A stretch of 64,000 bases of DNA from Rhodobacter sp. (GTDB lineage Bacteria; Pseudomonadota; Alphaproteobacteria; Rhodobacterales; Rhodobacteraceae), in assembly GCA_020637515.1 (NCBI GenBank), contig JACKKG010000001.1, positions 3,192,501 through 3,256,500 on the forward strand, in the 5' to 3' direction. The notes below the pieces were generated by a model that was not told where the DNA came from, did not search any database, and saw nothing but the letters and a program-made list of their open reading frames with translations. Shown one piece after another: positions 1 to 8,189 of the stretch. Position 1 is the first letter of the stretch. Every line of letters starts with the position of its first letter. The translations under genes were made by a program, and so were the position numbers.

Positions 1-1
1 C

Positions 2-139
2 AAATGGCCGATCGGCGACCCCGCGACCGAGGAATTCTGGTTCTGCGGACTGCCCTCGGCGCCCGGAAAACCCTATTGCGAGGCGCATGTGTCGGTGGCG
101 TTCCAGCCGATGCAAGCGCGCCGCGACCGCCGGCGCTAG
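2..139 (+). CDS. gcrA: GcrA cell cycle regulator, C-terminal fragment
   Basis: This is the 3' end of a gene cut by the window edge. The 45 visible codons read KWPIGDP...FWFCGLPS...PYCEAHVSVAFQP and end in TAG at 137-139. The W-P-I-G-D-P block followed by FCG and YC-x2-H is the characteristic C-terminus of GcrA, the alphaproteobacterial sigma70-associated activator that responds to DNA methylation state. The N-terminal helix-turn-helix lies outside the window, so intactness cannot be judged. The next gene is convergent, and the gap between them holds a hairpin-plus-box repeat. Confidence 0.85.
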   Translation, partial: KWPIGDPATEEFWFCGLPSAPGKPYCEAHVSVAFQPMQARRDRRR

Positions 140-200
140 GCGCGGCGCGGGACGCGGAACCGCAGGCGCCGGGGGGCTGCTCGCCCCCCGGACCCCCTCG

Positions 201-257
201 CCAAAGGGGGTTTTCCACCCCCTTTGGATACCCCCGAGGATATTTCCGGCACAAAGA
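201..257 (-). repeat. Dispersed box-hairpin element, copy 1
   Basis: On the minus strand a 27-nt box (257 down to 231, core TTTGTGCCGGAAATATCC then a G run) is followed by a perfect 10-bp hairpin, stem 218-227 with 201-210 and a 7-nt loop. It lies between two convergent genes, just 3' of the hydroxyacid dehydrogenase on that strand. Box, stem and loop closely match the copy at 50891-50944. The hairpin probably works as a terminator. The role of the box is unknown. Confidence 0.75.
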
Positions 258-277
258 GGGGGTCTGTCAGGCGCCGG

Positions 278-1228
278 TCAGACCGGGTTCGGCAGCGGCT
301 CGCCGCGTTGGAAGGCGCGCGCGTTGGCCACCGCCATGAGGCCCATCTGCGTGCGGACCTCGAGCGCCGCCGTGCCGAGGTGGGGCAGAAGCGTGACATT
401 GTCGAGTTGGCGCAGGGCCTCGGGGACACGGGGTTCGAATTCGTAGACGTCGAGCCCGGCTCCGGCGATGCGCCGTTCCCGAAGCGCGGCGATCAGCGCC
501 GCTTCGTCCACGATATCGCCGCGCGCGATGTTGACCAGATGCGCGTGAGGCCGCATTGCCGCCAGTTCCCGCGCGCCGATCAGATGGTGGGTCGAGGGTG
601 CGGCGGGCACCGCGACCACCACCACGTCCGACTGGTCCATCAGCGCCAGCAGGCTGTCCACGGGCTGCGCGCCAGGCACCGCGCGCGGGCTGCGGGTGTG
701 GTAGAGCACGCGCATGTCGAAGCCGAAATGCGCCCTCCTGGCGATCGCCTGCCCGATCCGCCCCATGCCGACGATCCCCAGCGTCTTGCCCGTCAGGTGC
801 AGGCCCAGCATCTGGGTGGGGTGCCAGCCCTCCCACCGGCCCGAGCGCACGAGGCGCTCGCCCTCGGCCGCGCGGCGGGCGCTCATCAGCATCAGCGCAA
901 GGGCGATGTCGGCGGTCGCGTCGGTCACCGCGCCCGGGGTGTTCGTGACCTGAAGCCCCGCCGCCCGCGCTGCCGCCACGTCGATGTGGTTGTAGCCTAC
1001 GCCGAAATTGGCCAGCAGGCGCGCCCGGGGCGTGCAGGCGGCAAAGATCGGGGCCTGGAACCGGTCGCCCAGCGTCGGCAGCACCACATCGTAGCCGGTC
1101 AGCGCGGCGATCATTTCGGCATCGCTCATCGGTGCGTTCGAAGGGCGCACCGTGACGTCGAAGGCCGCGCGGGCGGCGTCGAGCACGGCATCGGGCAGAG
1201 GGCGCGCGATGAAGAGCCGCATCAGCAC
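278..1228 (-). CDS. 2-hydroxyacid dehydrogenase (glyoxylate/hydroxypyruvate reductase type)
   Basis: A 316-residue NAD(P)-dependent D-2-hydroxyacid dehydrogenase. Visible signatures are the Rossmann motif GIVGMGRIGQAIARR near residue 150, the NIARGDIVDE block carrying the substrate-binding Arg, the Glu in DVYEFEP, and the catalytic His in LLPHLGT. These put it with the GhrB/HPR branch that reduces glyoxylate or hydroxypyruvate, but the substrate cannot be fixed from sequence. The start is GTG at 1226-1228, overlapping the csaA stop; an ATG two codons in (1220-1222) is an alternative. It is the last gene of the minus-strand run YbjN-type/proC/csaA. Confidence 0.88.
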   Translation of the reverse strand: MLMRLFIARPLPDAVLDAARAAFDVTVRPSNAPMSDAEMIAALTGYDVVLPTLGDRFQAPIFAACTPRARLLANFGVGYNHIDVAAARAAGLQVTNTPGAVTDATADIALALMLMSARRAAEGERLVRSGRWEGWHPTQMLGLHLTGKTLGIVGMGRIGQAIARRAHFGFDMRVLYHTRSPRAVPGAQPVDSLLALMDQSDVVVVAVPAAPSTHHLIGARELAAMRPHAHLVNIARGDIVDEAALIAALRERRIAGAGLDVYEFEPRVPEALRQLDNVTLLPHLGTAALEVRTQMGLMAVANARAFQRGEPLPNPV

Positions 1229-1554
1229 ATCCGCGCGCCGTTCGGCACCGCGCGCTCGGGCCCGATCACCACCACCGCGTCGGCGGCATCGTGCAGGCCC
1301 AGCACCAGAACTTCGGACAGGAAAGGGCCGATCTGGCGCGGCGGAAAGTTGACCACGGCCAGCACCTGACGGCCCAGAAGATCGTCCTTGCCGTAATGCG
1401 CGGTGATCTGCGCGGACGAGCGTTTGACGCCGACTTCGGGGCCGAAATCGACGGTCAGCTTCCAGGCGGGTTTGCGCGCCTGGGGGAAGTCGTCGACCGC
1501 GATCACGGTGCCGGCGCGGATATCGACCTTGAGGAAATCGTCGAAGGAAATCAT
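1222..1554 (-). CDS. csaA: tRNA-binding protein CsaA
   Basis: A 110-residue single-domain OB-fold protein (MISFDDFLKVDIRAGTV...) with the classical EMAP-II/Trbp tRNA-binding pattern: the VDIRAG strand, KLTVDFG, and VNFPPRQIGPFLSEVLVLG. CsaA is a dimeric tRNA-binding protein with reported chaperone-like activity. The ATG at 1552-1554 overlaps the proC stop (ATGA), and the gene's own stop overlaps the start of the hydroxyacid dehydrogenase, so the three are probably translationally coupled. The length is normal for the family. Confidence 0.92.
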   Translation of the reverse strand: MISFDDFLKVDIRAGTVIAVDDFPQARKPAWKLTVDFGPEVGVKRSSAQITAHYGKDDLLGRQVLAVVNFPPRQIGPFLSEVLVLGLHDAADAVVVIGPERAVPNGARMC

Positions 1555-2363
1555 TGCCCCAGCTCCCGCGAGCGGTCGGCGGCGGCCTGCACCGCCCGGG
1601 CCAGCAGGGGCGCGAACCCGTCGGTTTCGTTCATCAGCACGCCCAGCGCAGCCGCGGTGGTGCCGCCCGGCGAGGTGACGTTGATCCTGAGCTGGGCGGC
1701 GCTTTCCGGCGATTGGTGCGCCAGTTCGCCGGCCCCGCAGACCGTCGCCCTCGCCAGCCGCGTGGCCATCTCCTCGGGCAGGCCCTGCGCGACGCCGGCG
1801 GCGGCCAGGGCCTCGATCAGGTGGAACACATAGGCGGGACCCGAGCCCGACACCGCGGTCACCGCATCCATCTGCGATTCGGAGTCCAGCAGCACGGTCT
1901 CGCCCACGGCGGCCATCAATTGCTGCGCCAGCGCCAGCGCGTCCGGGCTGACCCGCGCATTGCCGATCAGCGCCGAGATCCCGCGCCCGACGGCGGCTGG
2001 CGTATTGGGCATGACCCGCACCACGGGCGTGCCCACGCCAAGCGCGTCTTCGATGGCTTGCAAGGACGTGCCCGCGGCGATCGACACAAAGACCGTGCCC
2101 CCGCCCCCCAGCGCCTGTAGCCTGGGCAATGCCGCGCCCATCATCTGCGGCTTCACCGCCAACAGCGCCATGGCCGGCGTCGCCGGCAGCGGGCCGTTCA
2201 GATGCACGCCGGTCGCTTTCAACCAGTCCGACGGCGCAGGTTCGAGAACATGCACCGACGCCACCGGAAGCCCCGTTTTCAGCCAGCCCTCGAGCAGGGC
2301 CGAGCCCATCTTGCCGCAGCCCAGCAGCACAATCCCCCGCTGGGCGATGTCGCGCATGTCCAT
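1551..2363 (-). CDS. proC: Pyrroline-5-carboxylate reductase
   Basis: A 270-residue enzyme for the last step of proline synthesis, reducing 1-pyrroline-5-carboxylate with NAD(P)H. It shows the N-terminal dinucleotide motif LLGCGKMGSAL, the MPNTPA strand, VSGSGPAY, and the C-terminal signature NVTSPGGTTAAAL. An in-frame ATG lies two codons downstream of the chosen start. It follows the YbjN-type gene after a gap of about 130 bp and is coupled to csaA by a 4-bp overlap. Confidence 0.95.
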   Translation of the reverse strand: MDMRDIAQRGIVLLGCGKMGSALLEGWLKTGLPVASVHVLEPAPSDWLKATGVHLNGPLPATPAMALLAVKPQMMGAALPRLQALGGGGTVFVSIAAGTSLQAIEDALGVGTPVVRVMPNTPAAVGRGISALIGNARVSPDALALAQQLMAAVGETVLLDSESQMDAVTAVSGSGPAYVFHLIEALAAAGVAQGLPEEMATRLARATVCGAGELAHQSPESAAQLRINVTSPGGTTAAALGVLMNETDGFAPLLARAVQAAADRSRELGQ

Positions 2364-2495
2364 TCCGCAATCCCTTTCCGTTTGGTCAGAGCCTAGCGGC
2401 GGGTCGCGGCAAGCGAAAGGGCCCCTTGCCGCGGATTTTGGGGGTCCGGATTTTTGGACTCGGGTGGCTGCCGCGCGGCGCGGGCGCCAAGGAGG

Positions 2496-2999
2496 TCAGG
2501 CGCGCCCGTAGGCCTGCGCGATGGCCAGCTTCAGGGCCTCGTCCGGGGCCCGGTCGGCCCAGGCGACCAGTTGAAAGGCCGGGTAGAAGCGTTCGCACGC
2601 GGCGACGGCGGCTTGAATCATCTGGTCGATCTGTTCGGGCGCGGCGATCTGCGCACCGCTCAACAACAGGCCGTAGCGCCAGACCATCAGGTTCTGCTGC
2701 GCCCAGTAGGTGAAGCCGCCCGACCAGACCAGATCGTTGGCCAGGTTGAGGATTTCGTAAACCTCGGCCATGCGGTCGGTCGGGGGTTCCATGTCGTAGG
2801 TGCAGATCAGGCGCAGGGTCTCGTCCGCGCCGGACCAGGCGAGCGTCAGCGAATAGCTTCGCCACTGCCCTTCGACCGACATGGCGATCTGGTCGTCCGC
2901 GACACGGTCGAAATCCCAGGCGCGAAATTCGGCCAGGGTCTCGACGATGTCGATCGGATGGATCTCGGCGGTCAGCAGGTGGTCCTCGACGAGGGGCAT
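2496..2999 (-). CDS. YbjN domain-containing protein
   Basis: A 167-residue soluble protein with the YbjN / type III secretion chaperone-like fold: an acidic N-terminal part, the strand pattern WRSYSLTLAW...LRLICTYDMEPP, and helical stretches EVYEILNLANDLVWSGGF and YGLLLSGAQ. Proteins of this family are widespread in Rhodobacterales directly upstream of proC, as here. No enzymatic motif is visible and the function is unknown; in enterobacteria YbjN has been linked to stress and surface phenotypes. Confidence 0.8.
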   Translation of the reverse strand: MPLVEDHLLTAEIHPIDIVETLAEFRAWDFDRVADDQIAMSVEGQWRSYSLTLAWSGADETLRLICTYDMEPPTDRMAEVYEILNLANDLVWSGGFTYWAQQNLMVWRYGLLLSGAQIAAPEQIDQMIQAAVAACERFYPAFQLVAWADRAPDEALKLAIAQAYGRA

Positions 3000-3344
3000 A
3001 TCCCGGCTTTCTCTGTTCGAGCCTCAACGGGGCCGCCCCACTATCACTGTGGGTTACGGCGAAGAGAGCGTCAATATCTGGCCTCTCTTACTAGATATGG
3101 TGGACGATGCGCGAAACCCTGTAAAGGTCTTTTTCTTGTGGAAAACTTGGCAATTCTTGCCCTGCGCGCGCCCTCGACCGGAAATCCGCCGACCGGAAAT
3201 CCGCCGACTGGGGGTGCCCGGCGCCGGGTCCGGCCGGGGCGGCCTTGAACCCGGGTCTCGGCAGGGCGCGCGTGCGACGTTTCCACAGGGCGGCGCGGGG
3301 TGTAGACTGGAACCCGTCCCCGCCGCACCACCGGAGCCTGCGAC
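3000..3344. other. Intergenic region with a 15-bp tandem direct repeat
   Basis: No convincing gene on either strand. Positions 3175-3204 hold two exact copies of CGACCGGAAATCCGC and the start of a third (CGACTGG). A TAGATATGG segment near 3095 on the plus strand looks like a -10 box, but I see no matching -35. The region separates the divergent YbjN-type gene from the LprI-like gene, so promoters for both should lie here. Confidence 0.5.
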
Positions 3345-3683
3345 ATGCGCCCTGCCCCCGTCTTTGCCCTGATCCTTGCCCTTGCGCCGGCCGCTGCCGG
3401 CGCCGCCAGTTTCGACTGCACCCTGCCCACGCTGACGCCCAACGAACTGGCGATCTGCAACAACCGCGATCTCAACGATGCCGATGTGCAGATGGTCACC
3501 ACGTTGCACCTGCTGAGCGGATTGTTCGGCATGGGTCGGCGCGGCGCGATGATGGACGACCAGCGCGCCTGGCTGCAAGGGCGCATGGCCTGTGGCGCTG
3601 ATGTCGCCTGCATCCGCGAGTCCTATGCCCGTCGCCTGCAAGAGTTGCAGGCCGTCTATGACAGCATCGACCGGCCACTCTGA
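3345..3683 (+). CDS. Small secreted protein, LprI/DUF1311-like
   Basis: A 112-residue protein with an N-terminal signal peptide (hydrophobic core ALILALAPAAAGAA, cleavage likely after AGA/AAS). The mature part has the lysozyme-inhibitor LprI-like pattern: FDC...LTPNELAICNNRDLNDAD, a Trp-containing helix, then CG.D..CI...Y..RL..L. Four cysteines probably form two disulfides. Relatives are periplasmic, and some inhibit lysozyme. Starts at an ATG after CCGGAG. Assignment by pattern only. Confidence 0.7.
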   Translation: MRPAPVFALILALAPAAAGAASFDCTLPTLTPNELAICNNRDLNDADVQMVTTLHLLSGLFGMGRRGAMMDDQRAWLQGRMACGADVACIRESYARRLQELQAVYDSIDRPL

Positions 3684-3739
3684 CCTGTTCCCCGGCGCGA
3701 TCCGCGTCTAGTCTGACGACGGGATCGCCGGAGGTCGGA

Positions 3740-5635
3740 ATGCGATTTGATCCAGGGCTTGCGCTAACCGCGGCGACCGTGGCGGGGCTGGGTCTGGCGG
3801 CGCTGGGCCGCTGGGCGCTGGACAGCGCGATGATCGAGGGGCCGGGCCTGGCGCTGGCCTATCTGGCGGGTGGGGTCCCGGCGGCGCTGACGGCGCTGCG
3901 CGAATTGCGCACGCGCCGCATTCTGGACATCGACCTGTTGATGGTCACCGCCGCGCTGGCCGCGCTGGCGGTCGGCGCGGCGCTGGAGGGGGCGGTGCTG
4001 CTGGCGCTGTTCTCGATCTCGAACACGCTGGAAGACCGCGCCATGGGCCGGGCCCGCCGCGCGGTCGAGGCGCTGATGGCGCTGCGCCCCGAGACCGCCT
4101 TTCTGGTCACCGCCGACGGCGTCGTCGAGGTTCCCGTCGCGACCTTGAGCGCGGGCGACACGGTGGTGCTGCGCCCCGGGGCGCGGGTGCCGGTGGACGG
4201 GGTGATCGCCTCGGGCGACGGGTCGCTCGACGAAAGCACGATCACCGGCGAATCGATGCCCGTGCACAAGGCCGCCGGCGCGCCGGTGTTCGAGGCGACG
4301 GTGAACCTGAACGGCGTGTTGCAGGTCACCGTGACGCGCGCGATGGCCGATTCGACCGTCGCCCGGATGATCGCCCTGGTGACCGAGGCCCAGGCCGCCA
4401 AGGCCCCGTCCGAGCGTTTCAGCGATTGGTTCGGCCAACGCTACACGCTGCTGGTGCTGATCGGCGCGGGGCTGGCACTGGCCGGGTTTCTGGCGCTGGG
4501 CTGGGGCTGGAACGACGCGCTTTACAGGGCGGCGACGCTGCTGGTCGCGGCCAGCCCCTGCGCGGTGGTGATCTCGGTTCCGGCGGCGATCCTGTCGGCC
4601 CTGGGCGCGGCGGCCCGCGGCGGCGTGCTGTTCAAGGGGGGCGCGGCGCTGGAAACCCTGGCCGAGGTGCGGGCCTTTGCCTTTGACAAGACCGGCACGC
4701 TGACCACCGGCAAGGCCGAGGTGACGGGCCTGTGGGCGGCCGAGGGCGACCCCGACGCGGTGCTGCGTCTGCTGGCCGGGATCGAGGCCCAGTCCGAGCA
4801 CCCGATCGGGCTGGCCGTCCGCGCCGAGGCCCTGCGACGCGCGCTGACCCCGATTGAGGTGACCGAGGTCCACACGACCCCCAGCGAAGGGATCGAGGGG
4901 CGTGACCCCGAGGGTGCGCTGTGGGCCGGAAACGCGCGGATGGCGACGCGTCAGGGCGCCGGACTTGCCCACCCGCCGGCCCTGGCCGAGGGGGCCCAGA
5001 CGCTGGTGTTGCTGGGGCGCGGATCACGGCTGCTGGGGGCGGTGACGGTCGCCGACCGCCCGCGCGACAGCGCCCGGGCCGGGCTGGCGGCGCTGCGATC
5101 CTCGGGCGTGGCCCGGCGGGCGATGATGACGGGCGACCGGCGCGCGGTGGCGCTGCGAATCGGCGCCGAACTGGGCCTGACCGAGGACGAGATCCACGCC
5201 GACCTGCTGCCCGGCGACAAGGTCCGTCTGGTGGCCGACCTGGCCCGCGACGGCAAGGTCGCCTTTGTCGGTGACGGCGTGAACGACGCGGCCGCGTTGG
5301 CGCGCGCCGATGTCGGCATCGCGATGGGCGCGGCCGGGTCCGAGGTGGCGCTTCAGGCAGCCGACGTCGCGCTTCTGTCCGACGACATGACCCGCCTCGC
5401 CGCGGCGCATCGGCTGGCCCGCCGCACCGCCCGCGTGATCCGCCAGAACCTGGCCTTCGCGCTGGGGGCGATGGCGATTCTGGTCACCGCCGGGCTGATC
5501 TGGGAACTGCCCCTGCCGCTGGCCGTGCTCGGCCACGAGGGGGGCACGCTTCTGGTGGTGATGAACGGGCTCAGGTTGCTTGCGGACCCGATCCGCGCCG
5601 ACCGGGGCGCCGCTAGAACCGCGTCCAGGGATTGA
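3740..5635 (+). CDS. P1B-4 type heavy-metal translocating P-type ATPase
   Basis: A 631-residue inner-membrane metal pump. Motifs in order: actuator TGES (169-172), membrane metal site SPC (272-274), phosphorylation site DKTGT (316-320), SEHPIG nucleotide-binding HP motif, VGDGVNDAAAL hinge, and HEGGT (599-603) in the last membrane helix. SPC together with HEGG(S/T) is the hallmark of the P1B-4 group (CoaT/CtpD/PfeT-like), which exports Co2+, Fe2+ or Zn2+. No N-terminal heavy-metal-associated domain is present, as usual for P1B-4. RBS GGAGG precedes the ATG. The 3' end overlaps the convergent membrane protein by 23 bp. No metal-sensor gene is adjacent. Confidence 0.93.
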   Translation: MRFDPGLALTAATVAGLGLAALGRWALDSAMIEGPGLALAYLAGGVPAALTALRELRTRRILDIDLLMVTAALAALAVGAALEGAVLLALFSISNTLEDRAMGRARRAVEALMALRPETAFLVTADGVVEVPVATLSAGDTVVLRPGARVPVDGVIASGDGSLDESTITGESMPVHKAAGAPVFEATVNLNGVLQVTVTRAMADSTVARMIALVTEAQAAKAPSERFSDWFGQRYTLLVLIGAGLALAGFLALGWGWNDALYRAATLLVAASPCAVVISVPAAILSALGAAARGGVLFKGGAALETLAEVRAFAFDKTGTLTTGKAEVTGLWAAEGDPDAVLRLLAGIEAQSEHPIGLAVRAEALRRALTPIEVTEVHTTPSEGIEGRDPEGALWAGNARMATRQGAGLAHPPALAEGAQTLVLLGRGSRLLGAVTVADRPRDSARAGLAALRSSGVARRAMMTGDRRAVALRIGAELGLTEDEIHADLLPGDKVRLVADLARDGKVAFVGDGVNDAAALARADVGIAMGAAGSEVALQAADVALLSDDMTRLAAAHRLARRTARVIRQNLAFALGAMAILVTAGLIWELPLPLAVLGHEGGTLLVVMNGLRLLADPIRADRGAARTASRD

Positions 5636-6329
5636 TCCCCTGCCGCCTCAGGGCGCGGTAGATCAGCACCATGTAGAGAACGTCACAGACGAACACGGTG
5701 ACGATGAAACTGGCGACAAAGGCGCCCTCGGTGCCCCGTGTGAGCAGGTAGACCACGCCGCCGGTGACCGATGTGCCGATCCACTTTGCCCAGGCGATGG
5801 TGAAGCTTTGCCCGTCGGTGGTGCCGCGCGCGAAGAACATCGCCAGGAACGAGATCGACATGATCGCGTTCTGCCCGAAGGCGATCAGCTTGGCGGCCTC
5901 GATCTGGTCGCGGTGGAAATAGACGTCGAACTGTCGAAAGAACTGCCCGCCGGTATACATCACGCAGCCCGAGAAGATCAGCAACCCCGCCGTGAACGCC
6001 AGCCACTGCCCCCGGCTCAACCCGTATATTCGCGCGAATTCTTTGTATCCAAAGCGGAAATAGGTATACAGGATGATCGCGTCCAGCACCGCCCAGATCA
6101 GGAAGATGACCTGCGCCTTGAGCCCGCCATGGGGGATCAGCGTGGCGTCCGCGCTGCCATAGGGCGGGATCGCCAGGGCAAAGACCAGCTCCCACGCCAG
6201 GTTCAGCGCCAGCGCGACGATGGGCATCCCATAGGTTTGATCCTTGAAACCGCGATAGATGATCGCCGCATAGGCCAGCGCCCAGGCATAGGTGCACAGA
6301 TGATAGGCGGCGATGGTCCAGGTCTGCAT
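5613..6329 (-). CDS. Seven-TM protein resembling Pyr4/PaxB-type transmembrane terpene cyclases
   Basis: A 238-residue integral membrane protein with about seven hydrophobic helices. It carries the N-x-x-W-E motif (N43, W46, E47) at the end of TM2, WAVLDAIILY in TM3, and a C-terminal CDVLY with D216. Size, topology and the Glu/Asp pair match the fungal Pyr4/PaxB/AtmB membrane terpene cyclase superfamily, in which an N-terminal Glu and a C-terminal Asp are needed for catalysis. Bacterial members mostly have no known function. No prenyltransferase or epoxidase lies beside it, so a cyclase role is inference only. Confidence 0.6.
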   Translation of the reverse strand: MQTWTIAAYHLCTYAWALAYAAIIYRGFKDQTYGMPIVALALNLAWELVFALAIPPYGSADATLIPHGGLKAQVIFLIWAVLDAIILYTYFRFGYKEFARIYGLSRGQWLAFTAGLLIFSGCVMYTGGQFFRQFDVYFHRDQIEAAKLIAFGQNAIMSISFLAMFFARGTTDGQSFTIAWAKWIGTSVTGGVVYLLTRGTEGAFVASFIVTVFVCDVLYMVLIYRALRRQGINPWTRF

Positions 6330-6523
6330 GAAAGGCGTTGCGTCTCAAGGGCATGACGGGTTTTTCGCGCCGTGTGTGGCACGCTGGCCCGGTTCTGTCC
6401 AGCCGCCCCGCCGGGGCCGCCGGCAACGTTCCGCCTGTGGGCCGCGCGGGAATGGCGCCCCCCTCCCCCTTTCACAGGCGCGAGCCATGCGCTATCTGCT
6501 CCCCACAGGAACAGGAGTCCGCC

Positions 6524-7642
6524 ATGGATTACGAAAAGCCCGGCCCGGTCGAAGAGAACTGGCGCGACGCAATCTCGACGATCGAGGAGATCATCGACGA
6601 GGCCCGCAACGGACGCATGTTCGTGCTGGTGGACCACGAGGACCGCGAGAACGAGGGCGATCTGGTGATCCCCGCGCAGATGGCCACGCCCGAGGCGATC
6701 AACTTCATGGCGACCCACGGTCGCGGGCTGATCTGCCTGTCGCTGCCCGGGCACCGGATCGACGCGCTGGGCCTGCCGCTGATGTCCACCAACAACGCCT
6801 CGCGTCACGAGACCGCCTTTACCGTTTCGATCGAGGCGCGCGAGGGCGTGACCACCGGCATTTCCGCCTATGACCGCGCCCGCACCGTCGCCGTCGCCAT
6901 CGACCCGTCCAAGACCGGCGCCGACATCGCCACGCCCGGGCACATCTTCCCGCTGCGCGCGCGCGAGGGCGGCGTGCTGGTGCGCGCCGGCCATACCGAG
7001 GCCGCGGTGGACATCGCGCGGCTGGCCGGGCTCAACGCCTCGGGTGTGATCTGCGAGATCATGAAGGACGACGGCGAGATGGCGCGCCTGCCCGACCTGG
7101 TGGCCTTTGCGCAAAAGCACAATCTCAAGATCGGCACGATCAGCGACCTGATCGCCTATCGCCGCCGCCACGACAACCTGGTGCGCGAAAGTGCCCAGCG
7201 TGCGGTGACGTCGGTGCATGGCGGCGACTGGTCGCTGCGGGTCTTCACCGACCAGACCCAGGGCGCGGAACACATCGTCCTGGCGATGGGCGACCTGACC
7301 ACGGACGCGCCGGTGCTGGTGCGGATGCACGCGATGAACCCGCTCGAGGACGTTCTGGGCATCGGCGCGGGCCACGCGGGGGACCTCAAGGGCGCGATGA
7401 AGCTGATCGCGGCCGAGGGGCGCGGCGTCGTGGTGCTCTTGCGCGACACGCAGATGAAGCTCGATCTCGATGAACACGGCGCGCCCCGCATCCTGCGCCA
7501 ATACGGCCTGGGCGCGCAGATCCTGGCGGCGCTGGGCTTGCACCGCATCACGCTGGTGACGAACTCGCCCACCCCGCGCGTCGTGGGCCTGGACGCCTAC
7601 GGGCTGGCCATCGCCGGCACCCGCCCCATCCCCAAGGAGTGA
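6524..7642 (+). CDS. ribB: 3,4-dihydroxy-2-butanone-4-phosphate synthase with degenerate GTP cyclohydrolase II domain
   Basis: A 372-residue riboflavin-pathway enzyme. Residues ~15-215 are a complete DHBP synthase converting ribulose 5-phosphate: DHEDRENEGDL metal-binding loop, RGLICL, GVTTGISAYDRA, TPGHIFPLRA, GHTEAAVD. Residues ~225-372 align with GTP cyclohydrolase II, but the three zinc-binding Cys of the usual GD-x-FGS-x2-CDC region are absent (it reads GAGHAGDLKGAMKL), so this half is probably catalytically dead. The start at 6524 is set by AGGAG at 6513-6517; longer forms upstream lack this. First gene of ribB-ribH-nusB. Confidence 0.92.
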   Translation: MDYEKPGPVEENWRDAISTIEEIIDEARNGRMFVLVDHEDRENEGDLVIPAQMATPEAINFMATHGRGLICLSLPGHRIDALGLPLMSTNNASRHETAFTVSIEAREGVTTGISAYDRARTVAVAIDPSKTGADIATPGHIFPLRAREGGVLVRAGHTEAAVDIARLAGLNASGVICEIMKDDGEMARLPDLVAFAQKHNLKIGTISDLIAYRRRHDNLVRESAQRAVTSVHGGDWSLRVFTDQTQGAEHIVLAMGDLTTDAPVLVRMHAMNPLEDVLGIGAGHAGDLKGAMKLIAAEGRGVVVLLRDTQMKLDLDEHGAPRILRQYGLGAQILAALGLHRITLVTNSPTPRVVGLDAYGLAIAGTRPIPKE

Positions 7643-7646
7643 TCCC

Positions 7647-8189
7647 ATGGCCGGAGCCAGCCACTATTCCCTGCCCCTTCCCGCCTTTGACAAACTCGTC
7701 AAGGTCCTGATCGTCGTCGCCCCTTATTATCGCGACATCGCCGACAACCTGATCGCCGGGGCCAAGGCCACGCTCGAACAGGCCGGCGCGACCTGGGAGC
7801 TGATCGAGGTTCCCGGCGCGCTCGAGGTTCCCGCCGCCATCGGCCAGGCCTGGCGCATGGCCAATTTCGACGGGTTCGTGGCGCTGGGTTGCGTGATCCG
7901 CGGCGAGACCACTCATTACGACACGGTCTGCAACGACAGCTCGCGCGGCCTGACGCTGCTGGGGCTGCAAGGCGCGTGCCTGGGCAACGGCATCCTGACG
8001 GTGGAAACCTACGACCAGGCCGCGGTCCGCGCCGATCCCGCCGATCAGAACAAGGGCGGCGGCGCGGCGGCGGCGGCGCTGCACCTGATCGCGCTGCAAC
8101 GGCGCTGGGGCGGCGCGCGGGGCAACGTGGGCTTCCGCCCGGCCGGCGACCAGACCATCCAGCTTGCACAAGGGGGCGACCGGGCATGA
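7647..8189 (+). CDS. ribH: 6,7-dimethyl-8-ribityllumazine synthase
   Basis: A 180-residue enzyme condensing DHBP with 5-amino-6-ribitylaminouracil, the penultimate step to riboflavin. Visible: the substrate-binding strand VVAPYYRDIADNLIAGA, EVPGALEVPAAI, GCVIRGETTHYD with the catalytic His, and LTVETYDQA. It starts 4 bp after ribB, with the RBS AAGGAG inside the end of ribB, and overlaps nusB by 4 bp. The C-terminus is longer than in E. coli RibH. Confidence 0.95.
   Translation: MAGASHYSLPLPAFDKLVKVLIVVAPYYRDIADNLIAGAKATLEQAGATWELIEVPGALEVPAAIGQAWRMANFDGFVALGCVIRGETTHYDTVCNDSSRGLTLLGLQGACLGNGILTVETYDQAAVRADPADQNKGGGAAAAALHLIALQRRWGGARGNVGFRPAGDQTIQLAQGGDRA

Noticed and set aside
2454..3248. 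Plus-strand frame with PPTGNPPTG-like repeat
   Set aside because: The repeat comes from the 15-bp tandem duplication at 3175-3204; the rest of the frame is antisense to the YbjN-type gene and has no RBS.
6330..6523. FMN riboswitch upstream of ribB
   Set aside because: The conserved RFN blocks are not present in the 194-bp region; only an ordinary leader and RBS are visible.
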